NCBI GenBank assembly: GCA_030378005.1
Contig: JAUCGF010000002.1
Coordinates: 16,127 to 80,126, forward strand
Length of the DNA: 64,000 bases
Reading direction: 5' to 3'
Origin: Desulfococcaceae bacterium HSG9
GTDB lineage: Bacteria; Desulfobacterota; Desulfobacteria; Desulfobacterales; JAUCGF01
The notes under the pieces are model-generated. The model worked only from the letters and a program-made list of their open reading frames with translations. It did no database searches and was not told the origin of the DNA. The position numbers were made by a program, and so were the translations under genes. Position 1 is the stretch's first letter. The number at the start of each line of letters is the position of its first letter. Positions 16,744-26,366 of this stretch are shown piece after piece.

Positions 16744-17397
16744 ATGAAAATTAAGTATTTTGGCGTAGTTCTTGTTTGTTTACTAATGGTGTTCAATATT
16801 TCTGCAAGTCATGCTAAAAATGTTCCGTCAAATGATATTAGCATTACAGTTCCTCTCAATGTGATTGCCAATGTGATCAAAGACGCCTTACCATTGAATA
16901 TCGAAAAAGGACAGTATTTAAAAGGTGCTTTATGGGTTCATACCATTGATCACATCAAAATCGGTTCCGATAAGGTAACGTTTAACATGAATATCCGCGG
17001 TAAAAACATTAAATTTGAAACCCAGTTAGGCAATCAGCCCCTGTTGATGGATATCGGCAATATTGATGCCGCTTTTAACTGTAACGCCACCCTGCGTTAT
17101 GACCCATCTAAACGCTTGCTATATATTACGCCGCATATTTTGCAAACACAGGATGCAAAGAAATCGGATCAAAAGGCGGCCAACCTGCTGCAATTGCTAT
17201 CGCTGGCCAACGGCGTCGAATATCCCATTGAAATTAATAAAATTCAACCTCTTGTCACCCAAATCAGTGATGCCCAATTAAATATTGATATGGATATTAC
17301 GAATATCCACACTGAAAAAGATAAAATACTTATCAGCATCCGGCCCAAGGTTAAAAAAGTGAAGTCGCAACCCTCGTCCGGAAAAAAGTCTGAGTGA
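16744..17397 (+). CDS. Exported protein of unknown function
   Basis: A 217-residue protein with a clear Sec signal peptide (MKIKYFGVVLVCLLMVFNISASHA). The mature part alternates short amphipathic strands and has no cysteine cluster or catalytic motif. It suggests an all-beta periplasmic domain (VTFNMNIRGKNIKF, LNIDMDITNIH) and ends with a lysine/serine-rich tail. It follows the gsp operon after 172 bp and may belong to it, but a hairpin lies between. Family not recognised. Confidence 0.6.
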   Translation: MKIKYFGVVLVCLLMVFNISASHAKNVPSNDISITVPLNVIANVIKDALPLNIEKGQYLKGALWVHTIDHIKIGSDKVTFNMNIRGKNIKFETQLGNQPLLMDIGNIDAAFNCNATLRYDPSKRLLYITPHILQTQDAKKSDQKAANLLQLLSLANGVEYPIEINKIQPLVTQISDAQLNIDMDITNIHTEKDKILISIRPKVKKVKSQPSSGKKSE

Positions 17398-17467
17398 TTC
17401 TCACACCGTTTTTCTGCGTATCTTGACTATGGATGATTCGGTGCTATTTTAATTTATCTGACAATTT

Positions 17468-17591
17468 GGCTACCAGCATAAGGCGGGACATTTATGTAGC
17501 GCGGGAAGCCGTCCCGCGTCGTTAAGAGCCGCACTGCGAAAAAGCGGAACAGCTTTCCGCTCTACATCTGTCCCGTCTTATGTGGGTAGCC
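17468..17591. repeat. GGCTACC palindromic element, family 2, copy B
   Basis: A 124-bp element, GGCTACCAGCATAAGGCGGG to CCCGTCTTATGTGGGTAGCC. It is the inverted orientation of copy A at 14468-14590 with high identity, including the GCGGGAAGCCGTCCCGC and GCGGAACAGCTTTCCGC hairpins. Confidence 0.85.
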
Positions 17592-17625
17592 GACAATTTT
17601 GAATGTATAAAATAAGGAGGATATA

Positions 17626-17844
17626 ATGCCTATTTATGAATATCAATGTCTAAATTGCGATAACCAATTTGAAGCGCTGGTTTTTTCTTCGGATGAAACT
17701 GAACCGGCCTGTTCGCAATGCCAAAGCGCCAATGTTGCCAAACTGATGTCCGCGGGATGTATTCTGAATAGCGGTACCGCCGGTGCATCTTCTGATATCG
17801 GCGCATCCGCCGCTTCAGGGTGCAGGCCTGCCGGCGGTGGCTGA
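17626..17844 (+). CDS. FmdB-family zinc ribbon protein
   Basis: A 72-residue protein starting MPIYEYQCLNCDNQFEAL with a second CxxC in CSQCQSANV, the typical FmdB/CxxC_CXXC_SSSS zinc ribbon. It ends in a low-complexity Gly/Ala/Ser tail with a lone cysteine. A good ribosome-binding site (AAGGAGG) lies 8 bp upstream. Such small proteins are often regulators or accessory factors; no function is assigned. A related gene follows 80 bp downstream. Confidence 0.85.
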   Translation: MPIYEYQCLNCDNQFEALVFSSDETEPACSQCQSANVAKLMSAGCILNSGTAGASSDIGASAASGCRPAGGG

Positions 17845-17924
17845 GGAATTTAGCCCATCAGTTCAGTTTGAACTTTGAAATATTATATTATGAATCGTTA
17901 ATAAAACATGAAAGGAACAGAATC

Positions 17925-18125
17925 ATGCCAGTTTATGAATTTGAATGCCCTAACGGTGAAATCACGGAAAAACTTGTAAGAATGGACACGCAAGAGATCG
18001 TATGCCCCAAATGCAAGGAAACGGCCAAAAAAATAATCTCATGCTGCGCTTTTGAACTCAAAGGCGGCGGATGGTATGCCGATGGCTATGCTTCCAGCAG
18101 AAACAAAACCGGCCGTTCAAAATAG
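17925..18125 (+). CDS. Second FmdB-like zinc ribbon protein
   Basis: A 66-residue protein starting MPVYEFECPNGEITEKLVRM with CPKCKETAKKIISCC. The N-terminal CxxC of the FmdB fold is reduced to CPNG, so only part of the zinc site remains in this paralogue. The start at 17925 is set by AAAGGAAC 8 bp upstream; a longer frame from 17820 would overlap the previous gene. The pair probably arose by duplication. Confidence 0.75.
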   Translation: MPVYEFECPNGEITEKLVRMDTQEIVCPKCKETAKKIISCCAFELKGGGWYADGYASSRNKTGRSK

Positions 18126-18146
18126 GAACGGTATCGGCATCTGAGA

Positions 18147-18242
18147 AATGAGGACAAAATAACCACCCTATTTGTGATTTTTGAAACGTGATGCGTGAAT
18201 TCACGTTTCATGGATGGTCATGGAAATTATTTCATCCTCATT
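18147..18242. repeat. AATGAGGAC inverted-repeat element, copy 1
   Basis: A 96-bp element with ends AATGAGGACAAAATAA and TTATTTCATCCTCATT and an inner palindrome around GTGAATTCAC. A related copy lies at 26367-26460 in opposite orientation. Confidence 0.75.
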
Positions 18243-18337
18243 CCTATAGACTTTGCACTGTCGAGCGTATAACCATTTGTAGAACAATATGAATCTTGGG
18301 CATCCTTCATTTGCCGATGTACAATTTGAATTATTTT

Positions 18338-18378
18338 AAGGCATCCTTCATTTTACACCAAAGGATGCCTTATTTTTT
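18338..18378 (+). terminator. Rho-independent terminator
   Basis: AAGGCATCCTT (18338-18348) and AAGGATGCCTT (18361-18371) form an 11-bp stem with a 12-nt loop followed by a T-rich run (TTATTTTTT). It ends the FmdB pair transcript and lies 40 bp before the RND adaptor gene. Confidence 0.8.
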
Positions 18379-18417
18379 GATTAATTTTATTTTTACTGAT
18401 TACACAGGAGATCCGTT

Positions 18418-19422
18418 ATGCGGCCAATTTTATTTTTTCTGATCGCAGTCCTTTTCATTCCGGGACTTGCTGAGGCTGATCAGAAAATGATCATTCGAAA
18501 AGCCCAAAAAAGTATTCATCTTTCCGGTTACACGCGCAACAAAACTGCCATTACGGTGTCATCCGAAGTATCTGGCAAAGTGTTACGCACCCATTACGAC
18601 GTTGGTCAGACCACCGGTAAAAAGCCGTTTTTTGAAATTGATACCACGTTTATTGATTTTCAAATTCAAAACACGTTGCAAGCAATTGACAAGATCGAAA
18701 CCTCCTTGAGAAAAAGTGAAACCAATGTTGCGTATCTAAACAAAGAGTTTCTGCGCATGGACACCCTGCATAAAAGCGATCGGATTGCTGAAATCGAACG
18801 CGACGCGGCTGAATCTAAACTGGCTCAGGCGCGCTTAGAGTCCGATGCCATTGTGTTGGAAAAGGCTTCATTTGAAACAACCTTGCAGGAACTGCGTGAA
18901 AGAAAACGCCGTTACACGATTTATGCGCCCAAAGGATGGATCGTGCTTGAAAAAATTGCTGAAAAAGGCGAAATCGTGGCATCCGGCACTCCTCTGGCCA
19001 GAGTAGGCGACTATCGTAAACTGGTGATTCCGCTGTACGTTGCCGGTGAAGAATTGGCTGCCATCCGAAAGCTTCCCAAAGTTTTTCCCGCCCAATTGGA
19101 AAATCGGCCTGTCAAGGCTGCAATTCATCAAGTCAACCCTGAATTTAACGAAAAAACACGCAAACTGAATATTGAACTGCTGCTCAAAGATTATAAAGGT
19201 GAAAAACGCGGCGGGCTTGTTTTTAACTTACCGCTTGAAATCGGTACTCAAGGCGTGTTGGCACCGCGTAACGCAATTGTGAACCGTTATGAAAACCCTC
19301 GCGTTACCGTTAAGGCTACTAAAGAGACAGTTAATGTGTTGATTCTCGGTGAAAGCAATGATGACCTTATCATTGCCGAAGATGAACGCCTTCCTGTCGG
19401 AACGGAATTGGAAAAAAAATAA
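18418..19422 (+). CDS. RND efflux periplasmic adaptor (membrane fusion protein)
   Basis: A 334-residue protein with a Sec signal peptide (MRPILFFLIAVLFIPGLAEA). A barrel-sandwich (lipoyl-like) half has VSSEVSGKVLRTHYDVGQ, then a helical hairpin (about residues 85-165), the second half-motif YAPKGWIVLEKIAEKGEIV, and a beta-barrel domain. This is the HlyD/AcrA order. It links the inner membrane pump encoded 63 bp downstream to an outer membrane channel; a TolC gene at 39075 is not adjacent. Substrate unknown. Confidence 0.88.
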   Translation: MRPILFFLIAVLFIPGLAEADQKMIIRKAQKSIHLSGYTRNKTAITVSSEVSGKVLRTHYDVGQTTGKKPFFEIDTTFIDFQIQNTLQAIDKIETSLRKSETNVAYLNKEFLRMDTLHKSDRIAEIERDAAESKLAQARLESDAIVLEKASFETTLQELRERKRRYTIYAPKGWIVLEKIAEKGEIVASGTPLARVGDYRKLVIPLYVAGEELAAIRKLPKVFPAQLENRPVKAAIHQVNPEFNEKTRKLNIELLLKDYKGEKRGGLVFNLPLEIGTQGVLAPRNAIVNRYENPRVTVKATKETVNVLILGESNDDLIIAEDERLPVGTELEKK

Positions 19423-19450
19423 ACGATATAGTTTCCTGCTACGCACCAAC

Positions 19451-19485
19451 TTTTCACTTAAAACTTAAAACTTGAAACTTTTCAA
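19451..19485. repeat. AAACTTA heptamer repeat before the RND pump gene
   Basis: Units such as CTTAAAA, CTTAAAA and CTTGAAA run right up to the ATG at 19486, taking the place of a normal ribosome-binding site. Confidence 0.6.
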
Positions 19486-22400
19486 ATGAAACCCGTCGTA
19501 AAATTTTCCATAAAACAAACTGTCTTTATTAATGTTGTATTCGTAATTCTAATTGTAGCCGGCGCTTTCAGCATGTACACAATTCCGGTGGAAAACATGC
19601 CCACCGTTGATATGGGCAAGGTGTTCATATACACTTCCTATTATGGTGCTTCGGCCGAAGATGTTGAGCAACTGGTCACGAAAAAAATCGAAGATGCGCT
19701 GGACGGTCTGGAAGATGTCGAGTATATTCAATCGCGCTCCTTTCGTAATTTCTCCTCCGTAGTAGTAAAGTTTAATGACGATTCTGACTACAAAGACCTG
19801 TATGACGAACTTCGCTTTTACACCCTGAATATCAAAGATGAACTGCCGGAGGGTGCGGATGAACCGACTTTTATGTATCTCGACACCCATGTTTGGATAC
19901 CGGTTATCGTCGTGAATATCGCCGGCGACATCCCTCAACGCAGCCTGAAATTATTCGCCAAAGAACTTAAAGCGCAAATTATGAGTATCCCGGATGTGCG
20001 CTTTGTGAATATCGAAGGCGAATATGAACGGGAGTTTCATGTTTCTATCGATCCGGCGCGCTTGCGTAAATTCGGTGTCACGTTTATTCAGGTGGCGGAC
20101 GCCATTCGCGCATTAAACACCAAAATCCCCACAGGCCGTTTCCGCACTGATATGACGGAATATATGCTGGATGCGGGCGACCGTCTTAATTCACAGGAAG
20201 AAGTGCTGAATGTGATCGTTCGTCGGGATGGCGACGGCAATTTTATCAGAGTGCGCGATTTGGTCACCAGCGCGCGTGCCAGCCATCGCGATCCGGGCGT
20301 TATTCCTTCGGTCAACGGTGAAGACACACTGCGCCTTCATATCACCAAAGAGGAACGCGGCAATTCCGTTACCATAACGGAACAGATTAAAGAAGTCACC
20401 GCCGCATTTGAAAAAGCCCATCTTCAGGATGACATCCGGATTATTTTAAATCAGGATTCCACCATTGAAATCAATGATTCCATCAACACGCTCGGCGGCA
20501 ACCTGCTGATCGGTATGAGCTTAGTGCTGCTCGTTTTATGGGTTACTATCGGCTTTCGCAACGCCATGTTGACGGCTGTGGGCATTCCGTTTGCGTTTCT
20601 GTGTTCCATTATTATCATGCGAGTTGCCGGTGTTTCGCTAAATACCATAGCCTTATTCGCTTTTGTGTTGGTAACCGGCATTATGGTGGATGACGCGGTA
20701 ATCATTATGGAAAACGTCTATCGCCATATTCAGATGGGCAAACCCAAAAAGGACGCGGTAATCGATGGCACGGCGGAAGTCATGCTGCCTGTGATCAGTT
20801 CGGCGCTCACAACGGTTTTGGCCTTTTTGCCGATGCTCATCATGTCGGGCAGCACCGGTGATTTTTTTTCGTATGTGCCCAAAACTGTAGCTTATGCTCT
20901 ATGCGCCTCTCTTTTTGAAGCCCTTCTGATTCTTCCTATCCATATTTTGGATTGGGGGCCTAAACCCAAGATCGAAAATGTGGTCAGCGAAAACGAAGAC
21001 CCGTTTCATCATTTAAGAAAAGGATTGTTCGCGCCTTGTTGGAAAATTTATCACTTTTTGATGCGTACCTTTTTGGCGCATAAGTTTATAACCCTGACAT
21101 CCGTTTTCCTGCTGTTCGCCGCTTCCGTAGCCATGCTGATTCTTTCAGCCACGGGGATTATGCCGTTGATCAAAGTGCAATTTTTCCCAGGCAACTATTT
21201 CCGTTACCATGTCACTGTCGATTTGCCAACAGGTTCGGCGCTTGAAAAAACCGATGTGGTTGTGCGGGATTTGTCGCGTTTCATTATGGACGGAGGGCCG
21301 GGACAGGCCCAGAGCGCATCCGGCAGTGCCGGTTTTTATGAAGATGAAGATTATCAGCGCCACAACGGCCATAATTTTGGTCAGATTGTTGTTACACTCC
21401 CCGAAGACAGGGTGCGCGATTTCCCTGAAAACCCGCAAAACGACCCCATGGTTCATTTGGAATATATCCGCTGGAAACTGAATGAATACACCGCATCTGC
21501 CTATAAAGACGATGAGCAGAAACCGTCTGTCAAAGTGTTTGAAGAAAGCGACGGTCCGCCCACAGGAAAAGACGTTAATATTCGGGTGACCGCCATTACC
21601 ATGGAAATCGCGCTGAAAGCCGCAGATGCGGTCATGACATTTATGAAAACGGATGCCGCGCTTGATGCGCTTGCTGATGTGGAAGATGACCGGCCGAATT
21701 ATCACAAGACGGTCAGGTATATCCCCAAACAGGAAGCCGTGTCCGAATACGGTCTGTCAGCGGACTTGGTTATCAGCATGGTGGCCGGTGCTTTGAACGG
21801 TTATCAGGCCGGTCAATACCGAACTGTTGATGAAGAGATTGACCTCATGGTACGTCTGACACGCGCAGATGACAAAGCCAATTTACGCCGAATCGGAATT
21901 GCGACGCCGGTGGATATTCTAAATGTGCCGGTTGTGGAACACAGCGCTTCCCCGGTGCTGCTGCGAGACCTGGTCGAAATAGAATATGTGCGTGAAGCCA
22001 GCGTGCGCTCACGTTATAAAGGCGAACCCACGATCACCATCACAGCGGATATCAAAGAGGGTGCCAAATTGTCTCCCGGCGGCGTTCAAAAAGCGGTGAG
22101 CGATTATTTTAAATCTCATGCCGACCAGTTTGAAAATGTCGCCTTATCCTACGGCGGTGAATTTGAAGCCACCAGCCGCTCCTTCCGCTCTCTGTTTTTC
22201 GCCTTTTTTATCGCTGTGCTGTTAATCTATATGGTGCTTTCATCCCAATTTAACGATTATTTTCAGCCGCTTATCATTATCTCTGCGGTTCCTTTCGCCA
22301 TCATCGGCGTTGTCATGGGTTTATTTTTCACCCGCACCGTTTTCACGGTGGGCAGTTTTATGGCGGTTGTCGGTCTGGCTGGCGTAGCGGTCAATGATTC

Positions 22401-22725
22401 GCTTTTGATCATTGAATTTATCAACGTCCGAAGGCGGATGGGACGCTCATTAAGAGATGCGGTGATCGAAGCGTGCGCCGCCCGCATGCGGCCAGTGCTG
22501 ATCACCACTGTAACAACGATTTTGGGATTGCTGCCCATGGCCATCGGATTCCCATACAAATCAATCTCCTGGGCTCCTATGGCAACCGCTTTTGTAGCCG
22601 GCCTGGCCAGCGCGACAACTTTGGCACTGCTGATCGTGCCGGTGGAATATGAGTTGTTTGAAGAGAAAAAGGTGTCGGTGCGGAATATGGCAGATAAGAT
22701 TGAAGGATGGCTGAAACGGAAATAA
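19486..22725 (+). CDS. RND efflux permease (HAE-family, AcrB-like)
   Basis: A 1079-residue protein of full RND length with two repeats of six membrane helices and two large periplasmic loops. TM4 carries the paired aspartates of the proton relay (GIMVDDAVIIMENVYRH). The second half has GLAGVAVNDSLLIIEFINVRRRMG and a conserved ARMRPVLITTVTTILGLLPMA-like stretch. It exports small molecules using the proton gradient together with the adaptor encoded just upstream. The leader is taken up by a heptamer repeat, so translation start strength is hard to judge. Confidence 0.92.
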   Translation: MKPVVKFSIKQTVFINVVFVILIVAGAFSMYTIPVENMPTVDMGKVFIYTSYYGASAEDVEQLVTKKIEDALDGLEDVEYIQSRSFRNFSSVVVKFNDDSDYKDLYDELRFYTLNIKDELPEGADEPTFMYLDTHVWIPVIVVNIAGDIPQRSLKLFAKELKAQIMSIPDVRFVNIEGEYEREFHVSIDPARLRKFGVTFIQVADAIRALNTKIPTGRFRTDMTEYMLDAGDRLNSQEEVLNVIVRRDGDGNFIRVRDLVTSARASHRDPGVIPSVNGEDTLRLHITKEERGNSVTITEQIKEVTAAFEKAHLQDDIRIILNQDSTIEINDSINTLGGNLLIGMSLVLLVLWVTIGFRNAMLTAVGIPFAFLCSIIIMRVAGVSLNTIALFAFVLVTGIMVDDAVIIMENVYRHIQMGKPKKDAVIDGTAEVMLPVISSALTTVLAFLPMLIMSGSTGDFFSYVPKTVAYALCASLFEALLILPIHILDWGPKPKIENVVSENEDPFHHLRKGLFAPCWKIYHFLMRTFLAHKFITLTSVFLLFAASVAMLILSATGIMPLIKVQFFPGNYFRYHVTVDLPTGSALEKTDVVVRDLSRFIMDGGPGQAQSASGSAGFYEDEDYQRHNGHNFGQIVVTLPEDRVRDFPENPQNDPMVHLEYIRWKLNEYTASAYKDDEQKPSVKVFEESDGPPTGKDVNIRVTAITMEIALKAADAVMTFMKTDAALDALADVEDDRPNYHKTVRYIPKQEAVSEYGLSADLVISMVAGALNGYQAGQYRTVDEEIDLMVRLTRADDKANLRRIGIATPVDILNVPVVEHSASPVLLRDLVEIEYVREASVRSRYKGEPTITITADIKEGAKLSPGGVQKAVSDYFKSHADQFENVALSYGGEFEATSRSFRSLFFAFFIAVLLIYMVLSSQFNDYFQPLIIISAVPFAIIGVVMGLFFTRTVFTVGSFMAVVGLAGVAVNDSLLIIEFINVRRRMGRSLRDAVIEACAARMRPVLITTVTTILGLLPMAIGFPYKSISWAPMATAFVAGLASATTLALLIVPVEYELFEEKKVSVRNMADKIEGWLKRK

Positions 22726-23369
22726 TCTGTAACCATACAATTCACCCCTTCATTTCCGTAAACTTTTTTCTGTAGAAGCCAAATCATTTTTTGAAATATC
22801 TATTGCAACTAAAGAAAGATGGTTCTTGAGTTTTCTGATATTTTTTCTTGATAATGTTTTCATGATGCTTTAGGATATTTAAAAAAAATGGCATCTATAA
22901 AAATTATGTTGAGGTTTTAATGAAAATTCTGTGCGCTAAAGAATTCACCGCAAAACCAAACGCTTCAGTCTGAATTACCGTAAATGCCGTTTTTGAATTA
23001 TTAAAATGATAATCATGGTCGTCAATTGGTACCAGTTTATAAATATCAAATTGTTATTTTATTCCATAGCGCACATTTCCTCTTTCCAAATTCAGATTTA
23101 TTCTATTGTAAATAAATACAATATGTTAACCTAACATCTGAAAACCAGTATATTTTTTGCATATAACATTTAATTTGTCAGGGTAGTTATTTATTTTTCA
23201 ATACGGTCTTTGCCATTGGATTTTCAGTTACTCATTGGAAAACGGTACTCTTCCGCTACTACTGTGATTATAATAATGGAGAATTAAATCAGCGTAAATA
23301 CAATTATTTACAAATATTATATGCAATCATTCAACCATACTCTACCAGAAAAAGGAGGAGGAGAAAAAA
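22726..23369. other. AT-rich intergenic region
   Basis: About 640 bp without a recognisable gene, strong hairpin or known repeat. GGAGGAGG immediately precedes the next start codon at 23370. Confidence 0.5.
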
Positions 23370-24173
23370 ATGAAACATTTCAAAATTATGTGCCTATGGT
23401 TCTGTATGACAGCAATGGCTTTTGCATTTCCGTCAACCGGAGGCGCGTCCGACTGGACATGGCAAAATCCCCTGCCGCAGGGGAATGATCTTAGAGATGT
23501 GTGGGGCAGTTCCGGCTCGGATGTCTTCGCCGTGGGTAATGGCGGCACAATCGTTCATTATGACGGCAGCGCATGGTCTGCGATGACTTCCGGGACGACA
23601 TGGGATCTCAATGGCGTGTGGGGCAATTCCGACTCGGATGTCTTTGCTGTGGGTGATGGCGGCACTATCGTTCACTATGACGGGAGCGAATGGTCAGAAA
23701 TGGCTTCTGGGTTGTCAAGTAATCAAAATCTTTTTGACGTGTGGGGCAGTTCCGGATCGGATGTCTTTGCCGTGGGTGGGAATTTCTCGGCGAATGATGG
23801 CACAATCCTTCATTATAACGGTAGCGTATGGTCGGAAATGAATTTCGGGACGATAGCGTGGTTCCATGGCGTGTGGGGCAGTTCCGGCACTGATGTCTTT
23901 GTTGTGGGTGGGGATCACTGGGCGAATGATGGCACAATCCTTCATTATGACGGTAGCGTATGGGTCGAAATGAATTTCGGGACGGCAACGGAGTTCGATG
24001 GTGTGTGGGGCAGTTCCGGTTCTGATGTCTTTGCTGTGGGTGATGGCGGCACTATCGTTCACTATGACGGTAGCGCATGGTCGGAAATGGCTTTTTCCTC
24101 TGGGCTTAGGGGCTCAATGGCGTATGGGGCAGTTCCGGCACTGATGTCTTTGCCGTTGGACAGAACGGCATAA
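23370..24173 (+). CDS. Secreted repeat (beta-propeller-like) protein, 5' part before a frameshift
   Basis: After a signal peptide (ending around ASDW) this part carries five repeats of about 40 residues with the pattern VWGSSGSDVFAVG...GTIVHYDGS-WSEM, like BNR/Ycf48-type propeller blades. The frame breaks near 24109-24112, where one base is missing in a run of four G, and then ends in unrelated residues. The repeat continues in another frame into the entry at 24206. One G restores a single protein of about 614 residues. The start is supported by GGAGGAGG 11-18 bp upstream. Confidence 0.75.
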   Translation: MKHFKIMCLWFCMTAMAFAFPSTGGASDWTWQNPLPQGNDLRDVWGSSGSDVFAVGNGGTIVHYDGSAWSAMTSGTTWDLNGVWGNSDSDVFAVGDGGTIVHYDGSEWSEMASGLSSNQNLFDVWGSSGSDVFAVGGNFSANDGTILHYNGSVWSEMNFGTIAWFHGVWGSSGTDVFVVGGDHWANDGTILHYDGSVWVEMNFGTATEFDGVWGSSGSDVFAVGDGGTIVHYDGSAWSEMAFSSGLRGSMAYGAVPALMSLPLDRTA

Positions 24174-24205
24174 TCCTTCACTATAACGGGAGCGAATGGT
24201 CGAAA

Positions 24206-25213
24206 ATGTCTTCCGGGACAACACAGCATCTCAATGGAGTATGGGGCAGTTCCGGTTCGGATGTCTTTGCTGTGGGTAATAGCGGCACTATCGTTCACTA
24301 TGATGGGAACGCATGGTCTGAAATGGATTCTGGAACGACATGGGTAGAGTTCGATGGCGTATGGGGCAGTTCCGGCTCGGATGTCTTTGCCGTGGGATCG
24401 TTCGGCAACATTCGTCACTATGACGGGGGGCCGGAAATTAACCTGAAGCAGGACACTACAAATATAACGGACGGCGGTACTCAGACGGTAGTGGCCGGCA
24501 CGGATACAGTCTTCACGATCGAAAACATCGGAAATGCCGATCTAACGCTGACAACGCCGCTCACCATTGTTGGTGACGCAGCCTTCAGTATTGAAGATCC
24601 GCCTGCCGCAACGCTCATTACTCCGGGCGGCAAAACCACATTTACGGTGCGCTTCAGTCCTGCTTCCGCCGGTGTGAAAACCGCGACTGTCAGTATTATC
24701 AATAACGACAGTGATGAAGATCCGTATGATTTGATTCTTACCGGCACAGGCATACCCGCAGACATAAATCTGAAGCAGGGTGCCACAAACATCTCAGACG
24801 GCGGCAGTTATAATTTCGGAAGTAAGACGGTGGGAACTGATACGAATACGGTCTTCACAATCGAAAACACCGGAACTGCCGTTCTGACGCTGTCAGCACC
24901 TGTCATCAGCGGCGCCGATTTCACTATTGAGGCAGAACCCGCATCAACTGTGGAAGCAGGAAAAACGACTGCATTCACGATGCGTTTCAGTCCTGCTTCG
25001 ACAGGTGCGAAAACCGCGACGTTCAGCATTGCCAACAATGACAGTGATGAAAATCCATACAATCTGACGATCACCGGTGATGGTGCCTCCTCACATTCAG
25101 GAGAAATTATAATAACTCAAGTCGGGCAATGGGGTGGAGCATATCAAGACGTATTTATCTGGTCAGTCGAGGGTTTGACGGCCTGTCTAAAATTTTATAG
25201 AGCTACGAAATAG
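24206..25213 (+). CDS. Continuation of the propeller protein with two ASH/HYDIN-like domains
   Basis: The frame is open from about 24113, where LNGVWGSSGTDVFAVG resumes the propeller repeats; the ATG at 24206 is only an internal methionine. Three blades follow. Two ~100-residue immunoglobulin-like domains come next (INLKQDTTNITDGG...TVRFSPASAGVKTATVSI and its copy), of the ASH/choice-of-anchor-D type found in large secreted proteins. The end (GQWGGAYQDVFIW...) matches nothing known to me. It is probably a surface or secreted protein, but expression of both parts needs a frameshift or correction. Confidence 0.7.
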   Translation: MSSGTTQHLNGVWGSSGSDVFAVGNSGTIVHYDGNAWSEMDSGTTWVEFDGVWGSSGSDVFAVGSFGNIRHYDGGPEINLKQDTTNITDGGTQTVVAGTDTVFTIENIGNADLTLTTPLTIVGDAAFSIEDPPAATLITPGGKTTFTVRFSPASAGVKTATVSIINNDSDEDPYDLILTGTGIPADINLKQGATNISDGGSYNFGSKTVGTDTNTVFTIENTGTAVLTLSAPVISGADFTIEAEPASTVEAGKTTAFTMRFSPASTGAKTATFSIANNDSDENPYNLTITGDGASSHSGEIIITQVGQWGGAYQDVFIWSVEGLTACLKFYRATK

Positions 25214-25308
25214 CTGGACAAGCAATAAAAAATTTAATACATACGATGAAATACCTGATTATATCGCAAGGAGGTTTCATCGTGTTGAAAATAGTAGATA
25301 AAGTTTTG

Positions 25309-25883
25309 TTAAGATTCTATTCTGTGTTCACTTATTGGGGTGTCATTTTGATCCTTGGCGATATTGTCATAATCTTCACAGGGTCTGACAGATATTGCAC
25401 CGTTCAGGTCGCGATATCGGTATGGAATAAAACGCCCTGTCCCGTCATGGCCGTATGCACCTACATAAGCGAGATCCAGATTATCGAACGCATCAGGTAC
25501 CAGACACTATAAACGCCTAAAAATTTTTTATGATGTTCCAATACTGTTCGCAGCATGCTGTTGACGGTGTCGCGACCGACGTCAACGATAACTTCCGCGG
25601 CTACCATGCCTGAAAGCATTTCAGACATCGTATCGGCGGCAGCCGCAGCTTTTTCAAACTCCGTGCCGATCTGCTGGCTTCTTGTTTTGGCGTTCATTGA
25701 AAGTTTTTCTATTGTAGCCTGTAGCGATTTTTCCCTCATGGCTGTGGCTATGTCTGAGGCTGTTTTTGTAGCTGTTTTTACAGTAAAACTGATAATATTT
25801 TTAATGTTGGTGTATGAATATACAACAATATATATGGTTCCGATCATCAGGCACAACGCTAAAATATTGCGTAGTTTTAACAT
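25309..25883 (-). pseudogene. dCache-type sensor (chemoreceptor/kinase) N-terminus, truncated and frameshifted
   Basis: From the ATG at 25883 (AAGGTGG upstream) the minus strand gives a membrane anchor (LRNILALCLMIGTIYIVVYSY), then AAAAADTMSEMLSGMVAAE and a helix typical of dCache_1 sensors. Around 25475-25510 the frame changes. The other frame goes on with FDNLDLAYVGAYGHDGTGRF, the well-known dCache substrate-pocket strand, and ends at 25309 before any kinase or MCP signalling part. It is therefore a decayed sensor gene with at least one frameshift and no output domain. Confidence 0.65.
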
Positions 25884-26184
25884 TCTGAACCACCTTATTG
25901 TTAGAGGGAATTTATTCTGATACCTGGGCACCGTCACCATCTCTTTCAGTTGAAGTTAAACGGATACTAACCTTTCCACCAGCGGCGGGGTTCGACGTTA
26001 ATTGGGAGCGTGTCTTGGGGAATTTCTCTGGCAATGGAATAGAGTTCATCAAAAATATTTTCAACAAGTGGATTTACAACAATTATGCAAAGAAAAATCA
26101 GCACTAAAAACATTCGACTTAATGTCGTTTAACAATACTCCTTTTTTCGGTCATTTATAATCATGACCGTATTTATTGGTTCGG

Positions 26185-26304
26185 TTATACTTGCTTCCCC
26201 TCCAAGGGCAGACGGATGATGAATTTTGCGCCGAATCCGGGCCGGGATTCGACCGCCATCTCACCCCCGTGGTTTTTGGTGATGATAAAAACTGATTTTT
26301 TCAT
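26185..26304 (-). pseudogene. Histidine kinase C-terminal fragment
   Basis: A 39-residue frame with its own ribosome-binding site (AAAGGAG) encodes ITKNHGGEMAVESRPGFGAK followed by FIIRLPL, the G2 box and last strand of a HATPase domain. Nothing of the N, G1 or DHp boxes is present. It lies upstream of, and on the same strand as, the truncated dCache sensor, so both may be pieces of lost two-component genes. Confidence 0.6.
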
Positions 26305-26366
26305 AATTCGTACTCCTTTAAAAGTAAAAATTTTAGAAAATATTGAAAGGTTGAAGATGTAAAGAT

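Noticed and set aside
23433..24418. Several minus-strand open frames with repeated motifs opposite the propeller gene
   Set aside because: These are antisense images of the repeat units; the plus strand has the signal peptide, ribosome-binding site and known repeat type.
25246..25512. A plus-strand open frame with AAGGAGG before GTG 25281 and a hydrophobic segment
   Set aside because: It runs antisense to the dCache relic, which matches a known domain. The first ~20 residues might be a trace of a DctQ-type subunit, but this is too short to call.
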